Below, in pieces: positions 32,978 to 43,794 of a stretch of 64,000 nucleotides of DNA; the first letter of the stretch is position 1, and the number at the start of each line of letters is the position of its first letter. This DNA is from Selaginella moellendorffii (Eukaryota; Streptophyta; Lycopodiopsida; Selaginellales; Selaginellaceae): contig NW_003314355.1 in NCBI RefSeq assembly GCF_000143415.4, forward strand, positions 685,944-749,943, in the 5' to 3' direction. The translations under genes were made by a program, and so were the position numbers. Below the pieces are notes generated by a model. The model saw nothing but the letters and a program-made list of their open reading frames with translations. It was not told where the DNA came from and did no database searches.

Positions 32978-35900
32978 CTAATCCTCGCAAGAAATTACTT
33001 GGTCCTTGCGAAGCAGATCCTCAAAGTACGGCTTGAGTAAGTTCACATGGAACACTGGGTGCATCTTCCCCATCTCTCGAGGAAGTCGGAGTCGGTAAGC
33101 CACTTTACCGATTCGTGCCTCAATCTCGTAAGGCCCCGCGAACCTGCTTAAGGAACTCAAGATCAATTCATTTACAGGAATACATGCATTTTTACCTTTG
33201 GGTCAACTTTCGGCTGATCCCACTTGGTAGCCTAAGGTTCTTGGTGTTCAGCCACACCTTCTCCCCAGCTTGGAACTCTACATCCCGGCGCTTTAGGTTC
33301 GCGTACTTGGTTTGCCTTTGTTGAGCCCGTTCCAAGGAATCCCTCACTAGATTCCAAATGTTGAGTCTTTCCGCCGTGAATGCCTCCACTGCGGGTAACT
33401 CTCCATGATACTCGGCCACGCCGAGTTCCACAGGACCTTCAATAGCTCGCCCATTGATGACTTCCCATGGACTCACCCCGATACTCGAATGTGGTGAGTT
33501 GTTATAACACATTTCCGCAAGTCCCAAATGACTTACCCAATCGGTCTGGTCTCCCGCGACATAGCATCGCAAATAATCCTCCAGCTGCCTATTCACCCTT
33601 TCCGTTTGTCCGTCTGTCAAGAAGTGTTAGGACCACCAAACTTGACTTAATACCCCATACCTGTCTGTGGGTGATAGGCTGTGCTGAATTTCAACTTGGT
33701 GTGATACTGTTCCAGGAGGGTCCTCCAGAACCTACTAGTGAAGATCTTATCTCGATCTGAGATAATCTCCTCTGGCCTTCCCCGCACTCGAACCACTTGT
33801 TCGAAGAACAGTTTCGCCACACTTTCCGCATCCACCTCCGTTGTGGTGGGTATGAAATGTGCCATCTTCGAAAATCGATCCACCACCACGAATATCGCAT
33901 CGAATCCCTCACTTGGGGGTAGTCCCGTGATGAAGTCCATCGTGAGACATTTCCACGGACGATCTGGAATTGGGATGCTTTGCAACAAGCCCCCACTAGC
34001 CTTAGTCACGGCTTTGACCTGCTGACATGTTGGACATGTCTTTACATAGTCTTGGACGTCCTTAGCCATATCTGGCCAATGGTACTTCCTCTTGAGGAAG
34101 CCCATCGTCTTGGGCACTCCGCCGTGTCCCGCAAGAGGTCCGTCATGACACTCTTCTAAGGCTACCTTCCTTAATCCACCTTCTGGAACATACACCCTCG
34201 TTTGCTTGTAATAAATGAGTCCATTGCGTTCCGCATAGCCCGTTTTCTCTTCCGTTGGCGGCTCACCTCTCTGGTGAGCTTCTCGTGCCTCCAGATTCCT
34301 CAACAACACTTCTTGTGCTAGACCATCGTTCTCATATGCTGTCCGCACATCGTCCCAGAAGGTTGCTGTTGCGCTGGAGATCGCCAACCTCAAGCTCGCT
34401 TTTCGACTTAGCGCATCTGCCACGATGTTGCTCTTCCCAGGCTTGTACAGAATCTCGCAATCAAACTCGGCCAAGGCATTGGCCCACCGACCTTGTTTCC
34501 CTCTCAGGTCGGGTTGTGACAAGAAGTGTTTCGTTGCCACATTGTCCGTGTAAACCTTGAAGTGTCTCCCAAGGTAGTGTCGCCACTCCTTGAGCGCCTT
34601 GACCATCGCAAACAATTCCTTCTCGTGGGCAGGCCACTTCCATTGAGCCTTGTCCAGCTTCTTCGAGAAGAACGCTACTGGATGGTTGTCTTGCTTCAAA
34701 ATTGCGCCTAACGCAAAGTCCGAAGCATCCGTGTCTACCTCAAAGTCCTTACCAAAGTCCGGTAATGCCAACACCGGAGCCTTCCTCAACTTCCCTTTGA
34801 GGTGGACGAATGCCGCCTCGCATTCCGCTGTCCATACCATCTTCCTTTTTCTCGTTTGATCCGTTAAGGGCAGGGCTACTCTCGAATAGTGTCTGATAAA
34901 CTTTCGATAGTAGTTGCATAGCCCCAAGAACGCCCTCAACTCATGTACATTCGATGGTCGCTCCCATTCCTGGATCGCTTGGACCTTCTCCGGGTCCACC
35001 TTGAGCCCGTCCTGGCCCACCACATGCCCGAGAAACTTTACCTCTTGTTGAGCAAAGTCACATTTGCTCTCTTTAGCATACAGTTTATGTTCCCTTAGTT
35101 TCTCAAACACCTTCGCCAAGTGTTCGGCATGCTTCTTTAGCGTCTCGCTATAGATCAGGATGTCGTCAATATAGACGACTACAAAGTGATCCAGATAGGG
35201 TACAAAGATGTGGTTCATCAATGCCGAAAACGTTGCCGGCGCATTGCATAGCCCAAAGGGCATCACCAAAAACTCAAAGCTCTCATACCTCGTTCGACAG
35301 GTTGTCTTCTCGACATCTTCCTCGGCTACCCTGATCTGGTAGTATCCTGACCTTAGGTCAATCCTTGAGAAGTATTTTGCCTTTCCCAACCTATCGAACA
35401 GGTCCTCAATCCTTGGCAACGGGTACTTGTTCTTCTTGGTATACTTGTTGAGCAACCGGTAATCTATGCACATGCGCATAGATCCATCTTTCTTTTTCAC
35501 AAATAATACCGGCGCCCCATACGGCGACTTGCTCAACCTAACATACCCTTTGCCCACCAACTCCTCTAGTTGGCACTTGAGCTCCTTGAGTTCTTTTTCG
35601 TTCAAACGATAGGGGGGACGAACCACCGCCTCAGCGCCCTCGACAAGCTCAATCTTATGTTCTATCGGTCGTGCGGGGGGCAACCCCACTGGTAGCTCCT
35701 CCGGCATGGTATCCTGGAATTGGTCCAACACTCGCTGGATCACTAAAGGCACTTCTTCCGTTCTTGTCTTTTTGTCACTCTTCACCGAGAGTAAGCACAA
35801 AAAAGCTGCCTTAGTTCCTTTAGTGAGTTGTCCTCTCGTGGACACCAGGTTCAAGCATGACTCTTTGGCCTTGCTTTGCCCTACCTTTAGATCCTGGGCC

Positions 35901-36265
35901 TCCACCCTAGATCTTCTTCCTTGGGCATTCGCCAATACCACAAGGTTCCTACCTTGTCCATGCAGGGCTACCACGAACCGATTAAACCAATCCATTCCGA
36001 AGATCACATCAAATCCCGCCATGTCCAAGACGGTGAAATCCATGTCCACTTTCCATGTCCCCACTTCGACTCTCGCTTGTCGAAGTACCTCATCGGTGCT
36101 TTGGCTACCCTGAACAAACTCTATAGTCCTTGGTTCGCCTAGCCGCTGCACCGTTAGTCCGGCTTGCCGGACTATGTCTGCAGCCACAAAATTATCCGAA
36201 GCACCCGTGTCAATAAGGATCTTAACAAAGCTACCTCCGAGCTTCCCTCGGAGGGCTAGTAGATG
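32978..36265 (-). CDS. Element B pol: protease, RT, RNase H, integrase (two introns)
   Basis: The same frame as gag continues after the UGA. In order: protease ([11 protein letters not shown]), reverse transcriptase ([32 protein letters not shown]), RNase H ([29 protein letters not shown]), integrase zinc finger ([25 protein letters not shown]), and integrase core ([42 protein letters not shown]). The frame is broken at 33660 and 33195. In both places a perfect GT...AG interval (33660-33614 and 33195-33144) restores it, into [12 protein letters not shown] and [13 protein letters not shown]. It ends at [18 protein letters not shown]; the chromodomain present in element A is absent. All catalytic residues expected for RT and integrase are visible. 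Confidence 0.88.
33144..33195 (-). other. 52-bp spliceosomal-type intron near the end of element B integrase
   Basis: Donor CCAAAG/GTAAAA, acceptor TTAAGCAG/GTTCGC. Removal restores the continuous reading [17 protein letters not shown], which is the expected C-terminal integrase text. Without it the frame meets TAA at once. Confidence 0.78.
33614..33660 (-). other. 47-bp spliceosomal-type intron in element B integrase
   Basis: Donor CAGACAG/GTATGG, a branch-like TCCTAAC about 16 nt before the end, acceptor CTTCTTGACAG/ACGG. Removal joins the two halves of the conserved integrase motif encoded by CAG-ACA-G and AC-GGA-CAA, with no residue gained or lost. The pentamer GACAG occurs at both ends, as a short direct duplication. 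Confidence 0.8.
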
Positions 36266-37534
36266 TCACGAACGACTCTCTACCAAAGTTGCTCGTGTAA
36301 TGAGTAACTTTGAGTTAGGGACTGGATCACATACCTCAGTTTGGACTTCACCCGACTTGATGGCCATATTGGCTCTGGCCTTCTTCGGGTAGGGACATTC
36401 CCTCGAGAAGTGTCCCGCTTCGCCGCAGTTGTAGCATACGTTGTTTCCCACGCTGCTATACGACTTGACCTTCTTATCCGTGGGTTTGTCCTTTTTCGCT
36501 TGACTCCCCCACGTACTCGCTCGCTGGCCACCGGATTTGCCTTTCCGGAACCCCGAGGACTCATTCTTAGAGAAACTCCTTTTGAATTTCCCCTTGCTAT
36601 ACGTTCCCCTTGGTTTGGCCCCTTTGCTAAATGTGGATCCCGACCCCGTCGTGTTCCCCTTTCGCAGGTTATCGTTGAAATGCACCTTGATGGCCGCATC
36701 CAACGCTTCCTTGTAGTTGGTCGGGTTCCACCTCATCACCTCACCGCGAGCCCAGGTTTGCAAACCTGATATGAAGGCATGGAACGCATCCATATCCCCC
36801 ATGTCCGTGACAAGTATCCTCTTTGCCATGAACCCATTCACATATTCCTGGATGGTTCCTGTCTGTTTCAGCCTACTCAGTTCATCCCTCAGATGTAGAG
36901 TGGCATTCGGAGGAACATATGTTGCGCGGATCCTCGCCTTCATCATGTCCCAAGTGACCACCGGTCCTTCGTTGGCCTCCGTTGTTCTCCACCAAGACTT
37001 GGCATTATCTGCCAAGTATGGTTTTGCACATGGGACCTTCTCCGAGCTTGGTAACCGCAACACTCGGAAGTAGTCCTCCATATCGTAAAACCAATCCTCC
37101 ACCACCTTATAGTCATTTACTCCCTTGAAGACCGGTGGGGGCTTTGGTTTGTACTTGGGAACTGCCTGAGGGACTGATTCTACTTCGGTCTGTTCGACTT
37201 TGTCTGGTTTTGCCTCAGTCCCGGCCGAAAGATCCGCACCTTCTGCGCTGCCAGCATCCGCAGTCTTTTTCTTTTTCTTCCGCCTCTCGTCACGCTTTAG
37301 CTTGCGTACGAGAGTTTCCAGCAGGGCATTGGTCTGTGCCAACTGTCCTTCTAGCACGTCCAATCGAGCCTTGGACGACCGAACCTCGCCACCGGACTCC
37401 TGTTTGGAGGTTTCCTCACTGGAGTCCTCCTCATGCAAGGATTCCTCATCCATAGCCTCTTGTTCGACCGGAGGCTCCAGCTCTGGCGGAGGTTCCGTCT
37501 CCACCTGGGTTCGCTTACGCCCTGCCCTTGCCAT
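36266..37534 (-). CDS. Element B gag (capsid/nucleocapsid)
   Basis: 422 residues. The N-terminal third is Glu/Lys-rich and disordered. The middle has the capsid domain (PPVFKGVNDYKVVEDWFYDM, SWWRTTEANEGPVVTWDMMK, LSRLKQTGTIQEYVNGF). A basic linker follows, then a CCHC zinc knuckle at about residues 367-380 (CYNCGEAGHFSREC). It ends at TGA 36268-36266, in frame with pol. Start ATG 37534 lies 60 bp inside the 5' LTR boundary, directly after the primer-binding site. Confidence 0.9.
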   Translation of the reverse strand: MARAGRKRTQVETEPPPELEPPVEQEAMDEESLHEEDSSEETSKQESGGEVRSSKARLDVLEGQLAQTNALLETLVRKLKRDERRKKKKKTADAGSAEGADLSAGTEAKPDKVEQTEVESVPQAVPKYKPKPPPVFKGVNDYKVVEDWFYDMEDYFRVLRLPSSEKVPCAKPYLADNAKSWWRTTEANEGPVVTWDMMKARIRATYVPPNATLHLRDELSRLKQTGTIQEYVNGFMAKRILVTDMGDMDAFHAFISGLQTWARGEVMRWNPTNYKEALDAAIKVHFNDNLRKGNTTGSGSTFSKGAKPRGTYSKGKFKRSFSKNESSGFRKGKSGGQRASTWGSQAKKDKPTDKKVKSYSSVGNNVCYNCGEAGHFSRECPYPKKARANMAIKSGEVQTEVCDPVPNSKLLITRATLVESRS

Positions 37535-37578
37535 CTCCCAGTAATCCGCCTCTATCCTTCGCTAGAACTGAGGAAAAG

Positions 37579-37590
37579 GCTCCGATACCA
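37579..37590 (-). other. Primer-binding site of element B
   Basis: On the minus strand TGGTATCGGAGC begins 3 nt after the 5' LTR. It matches the usual initiator-tRNA-Met type PBS of plant gypsy elements with one difference. Confidence 0.75.
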
Positions 37591-37593
37591 AAT

Positions 37594-38742
37594 TGTAAGC
37601 CATAAATTTTTCCTTTCCAATTTGCCAGCTTACCTCGTCTATTCGTCCAACACTGCCTTGGCTTTTGCTAAGTTCCCTTGCCAAGGTTCTCGCCTATGGT
37701 ACCAGCTCCTACTTGGTTTCAGCTACTCACTGCACGAGCAACGGAGTGTTAGCCATCTTTCCACGGATTCCCAAATCACTCCCAATCCCCCTCCCCGGGT
37801 TAGACTGGACTTAAGGTTCGGCTACACTCCCCGCAAGCACAAGCAGCCAAGCACACCAAGCTTCCAGGTTCCTAACATCCCTTGGTACCACAAGACTTGA
37901 TCATGGGACCCTCTAAATCCCAAGTCTTGAGTGCAACACTTGCTTCGGGACGCCGGGGCGAAACACCGTGGCCTAACGGCCCGGTATGGGTACCTCTCGC
38001 CCCCCACTTCCATCCCGAAGGAAGGCCCAAGCCCCTAGGAAGGGCGAGGACCAATGAGCCGCATGGTACTCAAGTGGGGCACCACTCCACATGAGCCGGG
38101 AGCACCGCAATCGGTTTCCCTTTCAGGAGTGGGAGCTGCTCTTGAGCACCTCTTTGGATGGCCCCTCCGGCACCAGCCAAGTCCATGCTCACTCCCACCC
38201 AAGGCCCCTCGGTCCCAGTCCCAACCTCAAGTCGGTTTGGAAGCCCAACTGGAGAGTTCCCTTCAAACTGGTTCCTGGACCTCACTATCCCTACTATACT
38301 TTTGGAACCCCCTGCAGCCCCCCCCCCCTAGGAGACGCACGCTTTGGGCTTTCACCCCTTGACCCGTATTAGTATTTGGACTTAGTCTCTGGCTCAATCT
38401 CGGACCCGATTTCGGATCCGACTTCGGATTCGGGTTCGGACTCAATCACGGACTCGATCTCGGACCCGATCTCGGACCCGACCTCGGACTCGACCTCGGA
38501 CTCGGTCTCGGACCCGATTTCGGATCTCGGACTCCGTCTCGAACTCGGTCTCGAACTCGGACTCGAACTCGGTCCCCGAGTCGGTCTCGGACTCGATTCC
38601 GGACTCTATCTCGAACTCGGTCCTAGAGTCGGTCTTGGACTCGATCTTCGACTTGGTCCCATCCGATGAACTCTTTGTCATTTTGGTCATGCTTTCGGGG
38701 TTCCTTTAGCCTACGACACCTCGACGAGTTGGTTCCTTACAA
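37594..38742 (-). mobile_element. 5' LTR of element B, truncated
   Basis: It is collinear with the 3' LTR from its TGTAAGC end to TTCCTTACAA, then stops abruptly at 38742. About 370 bp of the U3 end are missing. The next base pairs belong to a type-2 gag relic. A deletion that removed the outer LTR end together with the target duplication is the simplest explanation. Confidence 0.88.
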
Positions 38743-39530
38743 TATATCTCAAAGGGATGGCATTGTAATGGTACAATGATTTTAGTGTAGCCACTCATAT
38801 GGATTACAATATTCTTTCAGACATCTTCAAGCACCCATTTGGACATGCTAACAACTATGTCAATACCTTTTAACAATTGCATCATCTCTATCAAGAGTTG
38901 TTTAGGTTAATTATGCAATTTGGTATTTACTTCCAAAGTTTTTTATTTCGTGTAGAGCCGAATATGTTAGAGCAAATCAAATTGGGTATGTTGTAGCTAG
39001 CACTATCAAAATCTTGTGAGATTTATGCATACATTTGCCCTAGCCACCTTTGACAATATTTTTTGACTAATACAATGCTATAAAACATCCCTTCTCCCAC
39101 TTATATTTACATGTGCTTCAACTCCACTTCCTGTGGGAGATGATATTGTTCCAATGGAAGGTCAAGCTACAGTTGCCCATGCTCTAGAATAAAGATGAGA
39201 TAGTTGTGATATTTGCTACTAGGTGTGAAATATATTTGACTTAATGATAATTTAGGATTTCTTTCTTTATGCCCTTCTGATCTATGTGCACATGTCCTAG
39301 CTAGTTTCTCAACTAATTTAGACCAACAAAGGGAACCAACAATATTGACTTCCTATCATTATGGCAATAAGGAGAGAGTGTTTATAGGGACTAGCTAACA
39401 AGTATCTTTTGATACTCAAAGTCACATTTGCAACAATTGCAACTGCATCAACAAGACATTATTAATGCCAAGGCTTCCACCCAAAAATTAAAGGACACCA
39501 ATTGAGGAAATGCTAATAATGCAGATACAA
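38743..39530 (+). pseudogene. Type-2 gag relic next to the truncated LTR
   Basis: The sequence CAAAGGGATGGCATTGTAATGG and the following about 400 bp match the type-2 gag at 25262 with many stops. Only homology, no open frame, supports it. Confidence 0.6.
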
Positions 39531-39839
39531 GTGACCAATATTATTAAGCTAATAACATAAGTTTCTTATCATTGTATTTACATTTACTACTGTTAAGAAC
39601 CCCCATGATATTGAGTCTAGTCCCTTAATATTAATGTGTGATAGTACCATGTCTCATTATTATGCCCCATATATTAGTCCTATTTCAGTCCTATATACTT
39701 TTTATGGTAAGTGCCTAGATATACTAATGGGTATATTTATGGAATATAGAGAGTGTCCTGAATATCATAGTGATATTTAAATACCTTAATTCACAATTTA
39801 ATGATTCTATATTTAGTAAGTTTTAAAACTTGAACTAAA

Positions 39840-40918
39840 TACTAACTCCTGGAACTAAGGCGAAACCCCATAGAAGAGATGGCTAACACCTTATTATTCA
39901 TATAGTGAGTAGTTGAATGCAAATAGGACAAAGTAGGAGATGGTACAATAAACATGAACCTTGGTAAAGGAATTTAACTAAGGCGAAGGTAAAAGTGGTT
40001 GGATAGATAAAGTAAACTAATAAATTGGAAAAGGAAAAATTATAGTTTATAATATGATTAATAAAGTTGGTAGACACCTTAGGTATATTGTAGAAAACCT
40101 TGTTTATTATCTATTGGAAAGTCACTAGAGTATTATTTAAACTGAATGACATCATTAAGAACTTGTACAAATTAAATGGTGTATAGAAAATAATTATGAG
40201 AACATCCTCTTTAGCTATTGACTCTTGGCAATACCCCTTACATGACAGCACATGGATTCCCAACCTCTCTCCAAATCCCTTCTTAGATTAGACTAAATTT
40301 AAGGTTTGGCCACACTCTTTGTAAGCACAAGCAGTTAAATACACTAAGCCTTTAGGTTCTTAACATCCCTTGGTACAACAAAATTTATTCATAAAATCTT
40401 TTAAATTCCAAGCCTTAGGTGCATTTATTAATTTAGGACCTCAAAGGGAGATATTATGGCCTAACAGCCCATTATAGGTACCTTAACTCCCCACCTTTGT
40501 CCCAAATGAAAAGCCTAATGAGTTGTATAGTACTCAAGTGGAGTACCATTCTATTTGAGCCAAAAAGCACCATAGTTGGTTTCCTTCTAGGAATAAGAGT
40601 TTTTCTTGAGTATATCCTTGAGGGGAATCTCAAGCATCCCTCAAACCCCTACTCACTCCCACCCAAGGCTACTAACCCTCAATCTCAACCCCAACCCAAT
40701 TTGAAAATACCATTGAAAAGTTTCTTCAAAACTAAAGTTTTATTCTTATTATCCCTACTATACTCTTGGAAACCCCCCACAACCCTCTGCCCCTTAGGGA
40801 GATGATCATTTTGGGCTTTTACCCCATAACTTATATTAATATTTAATAAAAGATTTTATGAATAAATTTTGTTGTACCAAGGGATGTTAAGAACCTAAAG
40901 GCTTACATACATACATAT
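39840..40918. mobile_element. Decayed A/B-family LTR relics, two orientations
   Basis: About 39865-40050 matches the plus-strand LTR end (GAGATGGCTAACACC..., GTGAGTAG, GGAGATGGTACA). About 40240-40850 matches the same LTR inverted (GGATTCCCAACC, AACATCCCTTGGTAC, ATCCCTACTATACTCTTGGAA). Both are heavily diverged and carry no genes. Confidence 0.6.
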
Positions 40919-40999
40919 ACATACATATATATATATATATATCCCACTATGCTAATATTAGTATACGGTATCATAGCCATACACTTAAACCTCACATCA
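40919..40999 (-). mobile_element. Type-2 LTR start (copy 2) with (TA)n microsatellite
   Basis: On the minus strand TGATGTGAGGTTTAAGTG begins at 40999 and is followed by ACCGTATACTAATATTAGCA, as in the LTR at 28682. It runs into a TA/CATA repeat at 40919-40943, after which LTR homology is lost. Confidence 0.6.
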
Positions 41000-42141
41000 T
41001 CCACTCCTCTCAGAATAATGGAAAACCATCAGGGTTCTCTTGTAGATGGGCCGGGATCTAGAGGAACGTCAAAAGGAGGCATCAGCGGATCTGTAGATGG
41101 TATTAATTATTCCTGATCCCTTTGTATGAAGTATTTCAACTGTTGCACATACACAATTTCTGGAGGATTGGCTTATTAGACGTCATGCCAAATCTCATAA
41201 ACTTGTGATTCAACTTGCCACAACACCCAATATAGTCCTTTCCACTGAGCAAGGAGCCCCTTAGATAAACCATGTACTGTAAGATGGGGAAAATGGACTA
41301 ACACTAGGTCATCCACTTTGTACTCTGCATGTGGATGATGGTGGGAGTTGTAACACCATGGTTGTTCCACTTGTACACAGACTGTATTCAGTAGACTCTA
41401 TTTGGACAAGTGGAAGAATGCTTATCAAATACTGATCCCATGACTTAGTATCAGTAGCTTATGGTAATTGCGAAGGTAAACCTAGCTCCGTTGGTAAAAT
41501 TAGATCATGATTATATAGAAGTTTATATGGTGAAGCACCAACAAAACTCTACACCCTTGTGACATATGCATACCAAAGATACAACAAATAACCATCCCAA
41601 TCCAAATGTTGAAAGTTCACATACTTCGCGATCATTTCTTTGAATGTTTGAACGAGCCATTCCACCAAACTGTCTAATTGTGGATGATAAGCACTTATAA
41701 AAGTGTGGCATATCCTCAACTGAGATGTTAAAACGTGAAATGCCTCAACCATAAATACGGGGCCTTTATCTGAAAGAATCCGCTCTAGACAAGAATGTTG
41801 GAACACCACTCGATTGAGGAGGAAATATCTAATAGCCATTGCAAAGGCATTAGTAAGAGCACCAACTTCCATTCAATAAGTCAAATAGTCAAAAACAATA
41901 ATAATATATTCATTGCCAGTAGTCGATTGTGGAAAAAGTCCCATAAGATCAAATGCCATTAACTCAAATGGACGGGAAACTGCAATTGATTCCAACCATC
42001 CTTCCACGGCACGAGGGGGAGTATTATAAGTTTGGCACTAAACATAGTTATGCACATACCGAATAACATTATATCGCATCTTTAGCCAATAGAAAGACCT
42101 CCACAGCTTCTTGGTCACACGACGATGTCTCATATGCCCAC
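41000..42141 (-). pseudogene. Type-2 copy 2, integrase portion (outermost nest layer, left part)
   Basis: Minus-strand integrase pieces: VVFQHSCLERILSDKGPVF, ICHTFISAYHPQLDSLVEWL, FKEMIAKYVNFQHLDWDGYL. Stops are present. At 42141 the element is cut by chromovirus C. The missing continuation resumes at 61786, where the homologous junction in copy 1 (about 27549) is uninterrupted. A purine tract and LTR follow at 41000. Confidence 0.78.
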
Positions 42142-42463
42142 TATTAGGAATCCCTTAATTTTTGCCACATTCCTGACTCTCAAGACACTTCCCTATTCCT
42201 AACTCTCTGATTTCCCTTATGATTCTTGATTCTCGAACCACATTTTTTATGATGACGTGGCACCTCCTCGACATCAACTATATTTAGGCCGTCCTTGATC
42301 CAAGAGTGGTGGAGCTTCATCAACCTATAGTATATATAGGTTAGCATTGTTCCATTTCTCCACAATCTGAATCAACGCCAGTCTAAGGCCTCTTCTTTGT
42401 CTCTACTATTTTTCTCTTTGTCTTCTGCATTTTCCAGTCCTGATCTTATTGAGGCTCTTGATA
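42142..42463 (+). mobile_element. 5' LTR of chromovirus C
   Basis: It matches 61464-61785 along its full length. Shared blocks include CACTTCCCTATTCCTAACTC, ATCCAAGAGTGGTGGAGCT and CAACCTATAGTATATATAGG (TATA region). The terminal TG is mutated to TA here. Confidence 0.85.
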
Positions 42464-42700
42464 GTTTGATAGGAAGGTGGCGAGGTACTTTATTCCGGGC
42501 GCAAGTATCACAGGAGGTAACAAAAGCTTTGATGTAGTTGTCTATATGAGGCCACCAAAAGTCCCATGCAACCAGCTCATAGGTTTTTACAATGCCTTTG
42601 CCTTTTTCCCCGATTGAGAACAGAGTCGAACTTGCCGTCACGAAACAGGAAGTACACTCCCGCAGCTAGCTTCTCCTTGTAGTAGACTGCTGTGCGCTTT
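42464..42700 (-). pseudogene. Inverted integrase fragment between the 5' LTR and gag of chromovirus C
   Basis: Minus-strand reading KTYELVAWDFWWPHIDNYIK and CDTCARNKVPRHLP matches the integrase zinc-binding region of the same element at about 59540-59660. It occupies the place of the PBS/leader, so this copy could not be primed normally. A rearrangement or template switch during reverse transcription is likely. Confidence 0.7.
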
Positions 42701-42717
42701 TTCTTTCTTCTTTGCCA

Positions 42718-43560
42718 ATGGAGTCTCCAAGCCATCCTGATTCCTTCACCAAAGTCCTTGCAAAAATCCAGTTTGAGATTACCGAGCTGAAGGCGGCCCT
42801 TCTTCACATGCAACAGGAGCTTGCTTCACTTTCAGCTCAAGGATCAAGCAGAGTTCTTGAACCGAAGGTGAGTTTCCCAGCGAAGTTCTTAGGCAAGCGT
42901 TCAGAGCTTTGCAGATTCCTAAACCAGATGGAGCTGATTTTCGCACTTCAACATCGGCAGTACCCCACTCTTGAGTCTCAAATCAGCGTGATCGGGACGT
43001 TGCTTGAAGGTGCAACTTTATCATGGTTTTCTCCTCTCCTACAGAAGAGCATGAAAGGGGTCATGGTTCCGGAGTTGATGGATCTTTAGTTGTTCAAAGA
43101 GAAGCTCGAAGCATGTTTTGGCGAGATGGATCGGGTTCGGGCTGCCACCACAAAGATGAAACGTCTCTCTCAGGGGTCTCATTCTGCCTCAATCTATGTT
43201 GCGGAGTTTCAACTCCTTGCCTTGAACACTCAGTGGGATGAGCAGGCCATGATTGATCAATTTTGTTTTGGCCTCAACAATAGTGTCAAGGATTTGTTGC
43301 TCACCATGGAGGATCCAATGGACCTGTCGGATGCTATCAACAAAGGTATTTGATGCAATAATTATCTCTTTGAACGTCGTCAGGAAAGTTGCCATGCTGC
43401 CATTTCCCATCCCAGACTCAGGAATCTCAGCTTGAGTCTTTGGGGCATATTCTTGAACCTACTGCTCTGGTCCCAATGGATATTTTTAGTACTCCCGGAA
43501 TCATCAGAAGGAAGTTGAGTCCTGCTAAAAAGCAACATTGAGTATCTCAGAATCTTTGCC
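42718..43560 (+). pseudogene. Chromovirus C gag
   Basis: From ATG 42718 (MESPSHPDSF) the frame shows the capsid text VSFPAKFLGKRSELCRFLNQ, QYPTLESQISVIGTLLEGAT and LSWFSPLL. It stops at TAG 43087-43089 and continues in frame (LFKEKLEACFGEMDRVRAAT, DEQAMIDQFCFGLNNSVKD) to about 43353, then shifts. A single stop plus a later frameshift break the gene. Confidence 0.75.
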
Positions 43561-43794
43561 TTTACTGTGCTGATCCTAATCACAAAGCAGCTGTGCGTCC
43601 CAAGAAGCCTCCCCAACTGCTCAAGTTCACTCTACCTCAAGGTCCACCTTTGTTACAATTGGGAAATGACCCTGTCCAAACAGAGTAGGAGCTGTCTGTT
43701 TGGACTCCTTGAATAAAAATCACTTTTCTTCTTTATCAAGCTCTTCACCACCTTTCATCAAAGCCACTACCAATTCCCACAACTTCCACATCCC

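Larger units (their letters stand above)
31376..38742 (-). mobile_element. Chromovirus element B (near complete, 5' LTR truncated)
   Basis: Minus-strand Ty3/gypsy element of the same family as the copy at the window start. Order along its own strand: 5' LTR (38742-37594), PBS (37590-37579), gag (37534-36266), pol (36265-32978), 3' LTR (32890-31376). The LTRs are nearly identical over their shared part, so insertion is recent relative to the decayed neighbours. Unusual points: one in-frame UGA between gag and pol, two intron-like interruptions in the integrase region, loss of the chromodomain, and a 5' LTR lacking its outer about 370 bp. Confidence 0.9.

Noticed and set aside
33614-33660. Small transposon insertion with a 5-bp target duplication in integrase
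   Set aside because: The GACAG repeat fits, but splicing as a GT-AG intron restores the frame exactly, which a plain insertion would not predict.
36266-36268. Selenocysteine or a deliberate recoding site
   Set aside because: Land plants lack selenoprotein synthesis, and no stem-loop was evident. Mutation or readthrough is more likely.
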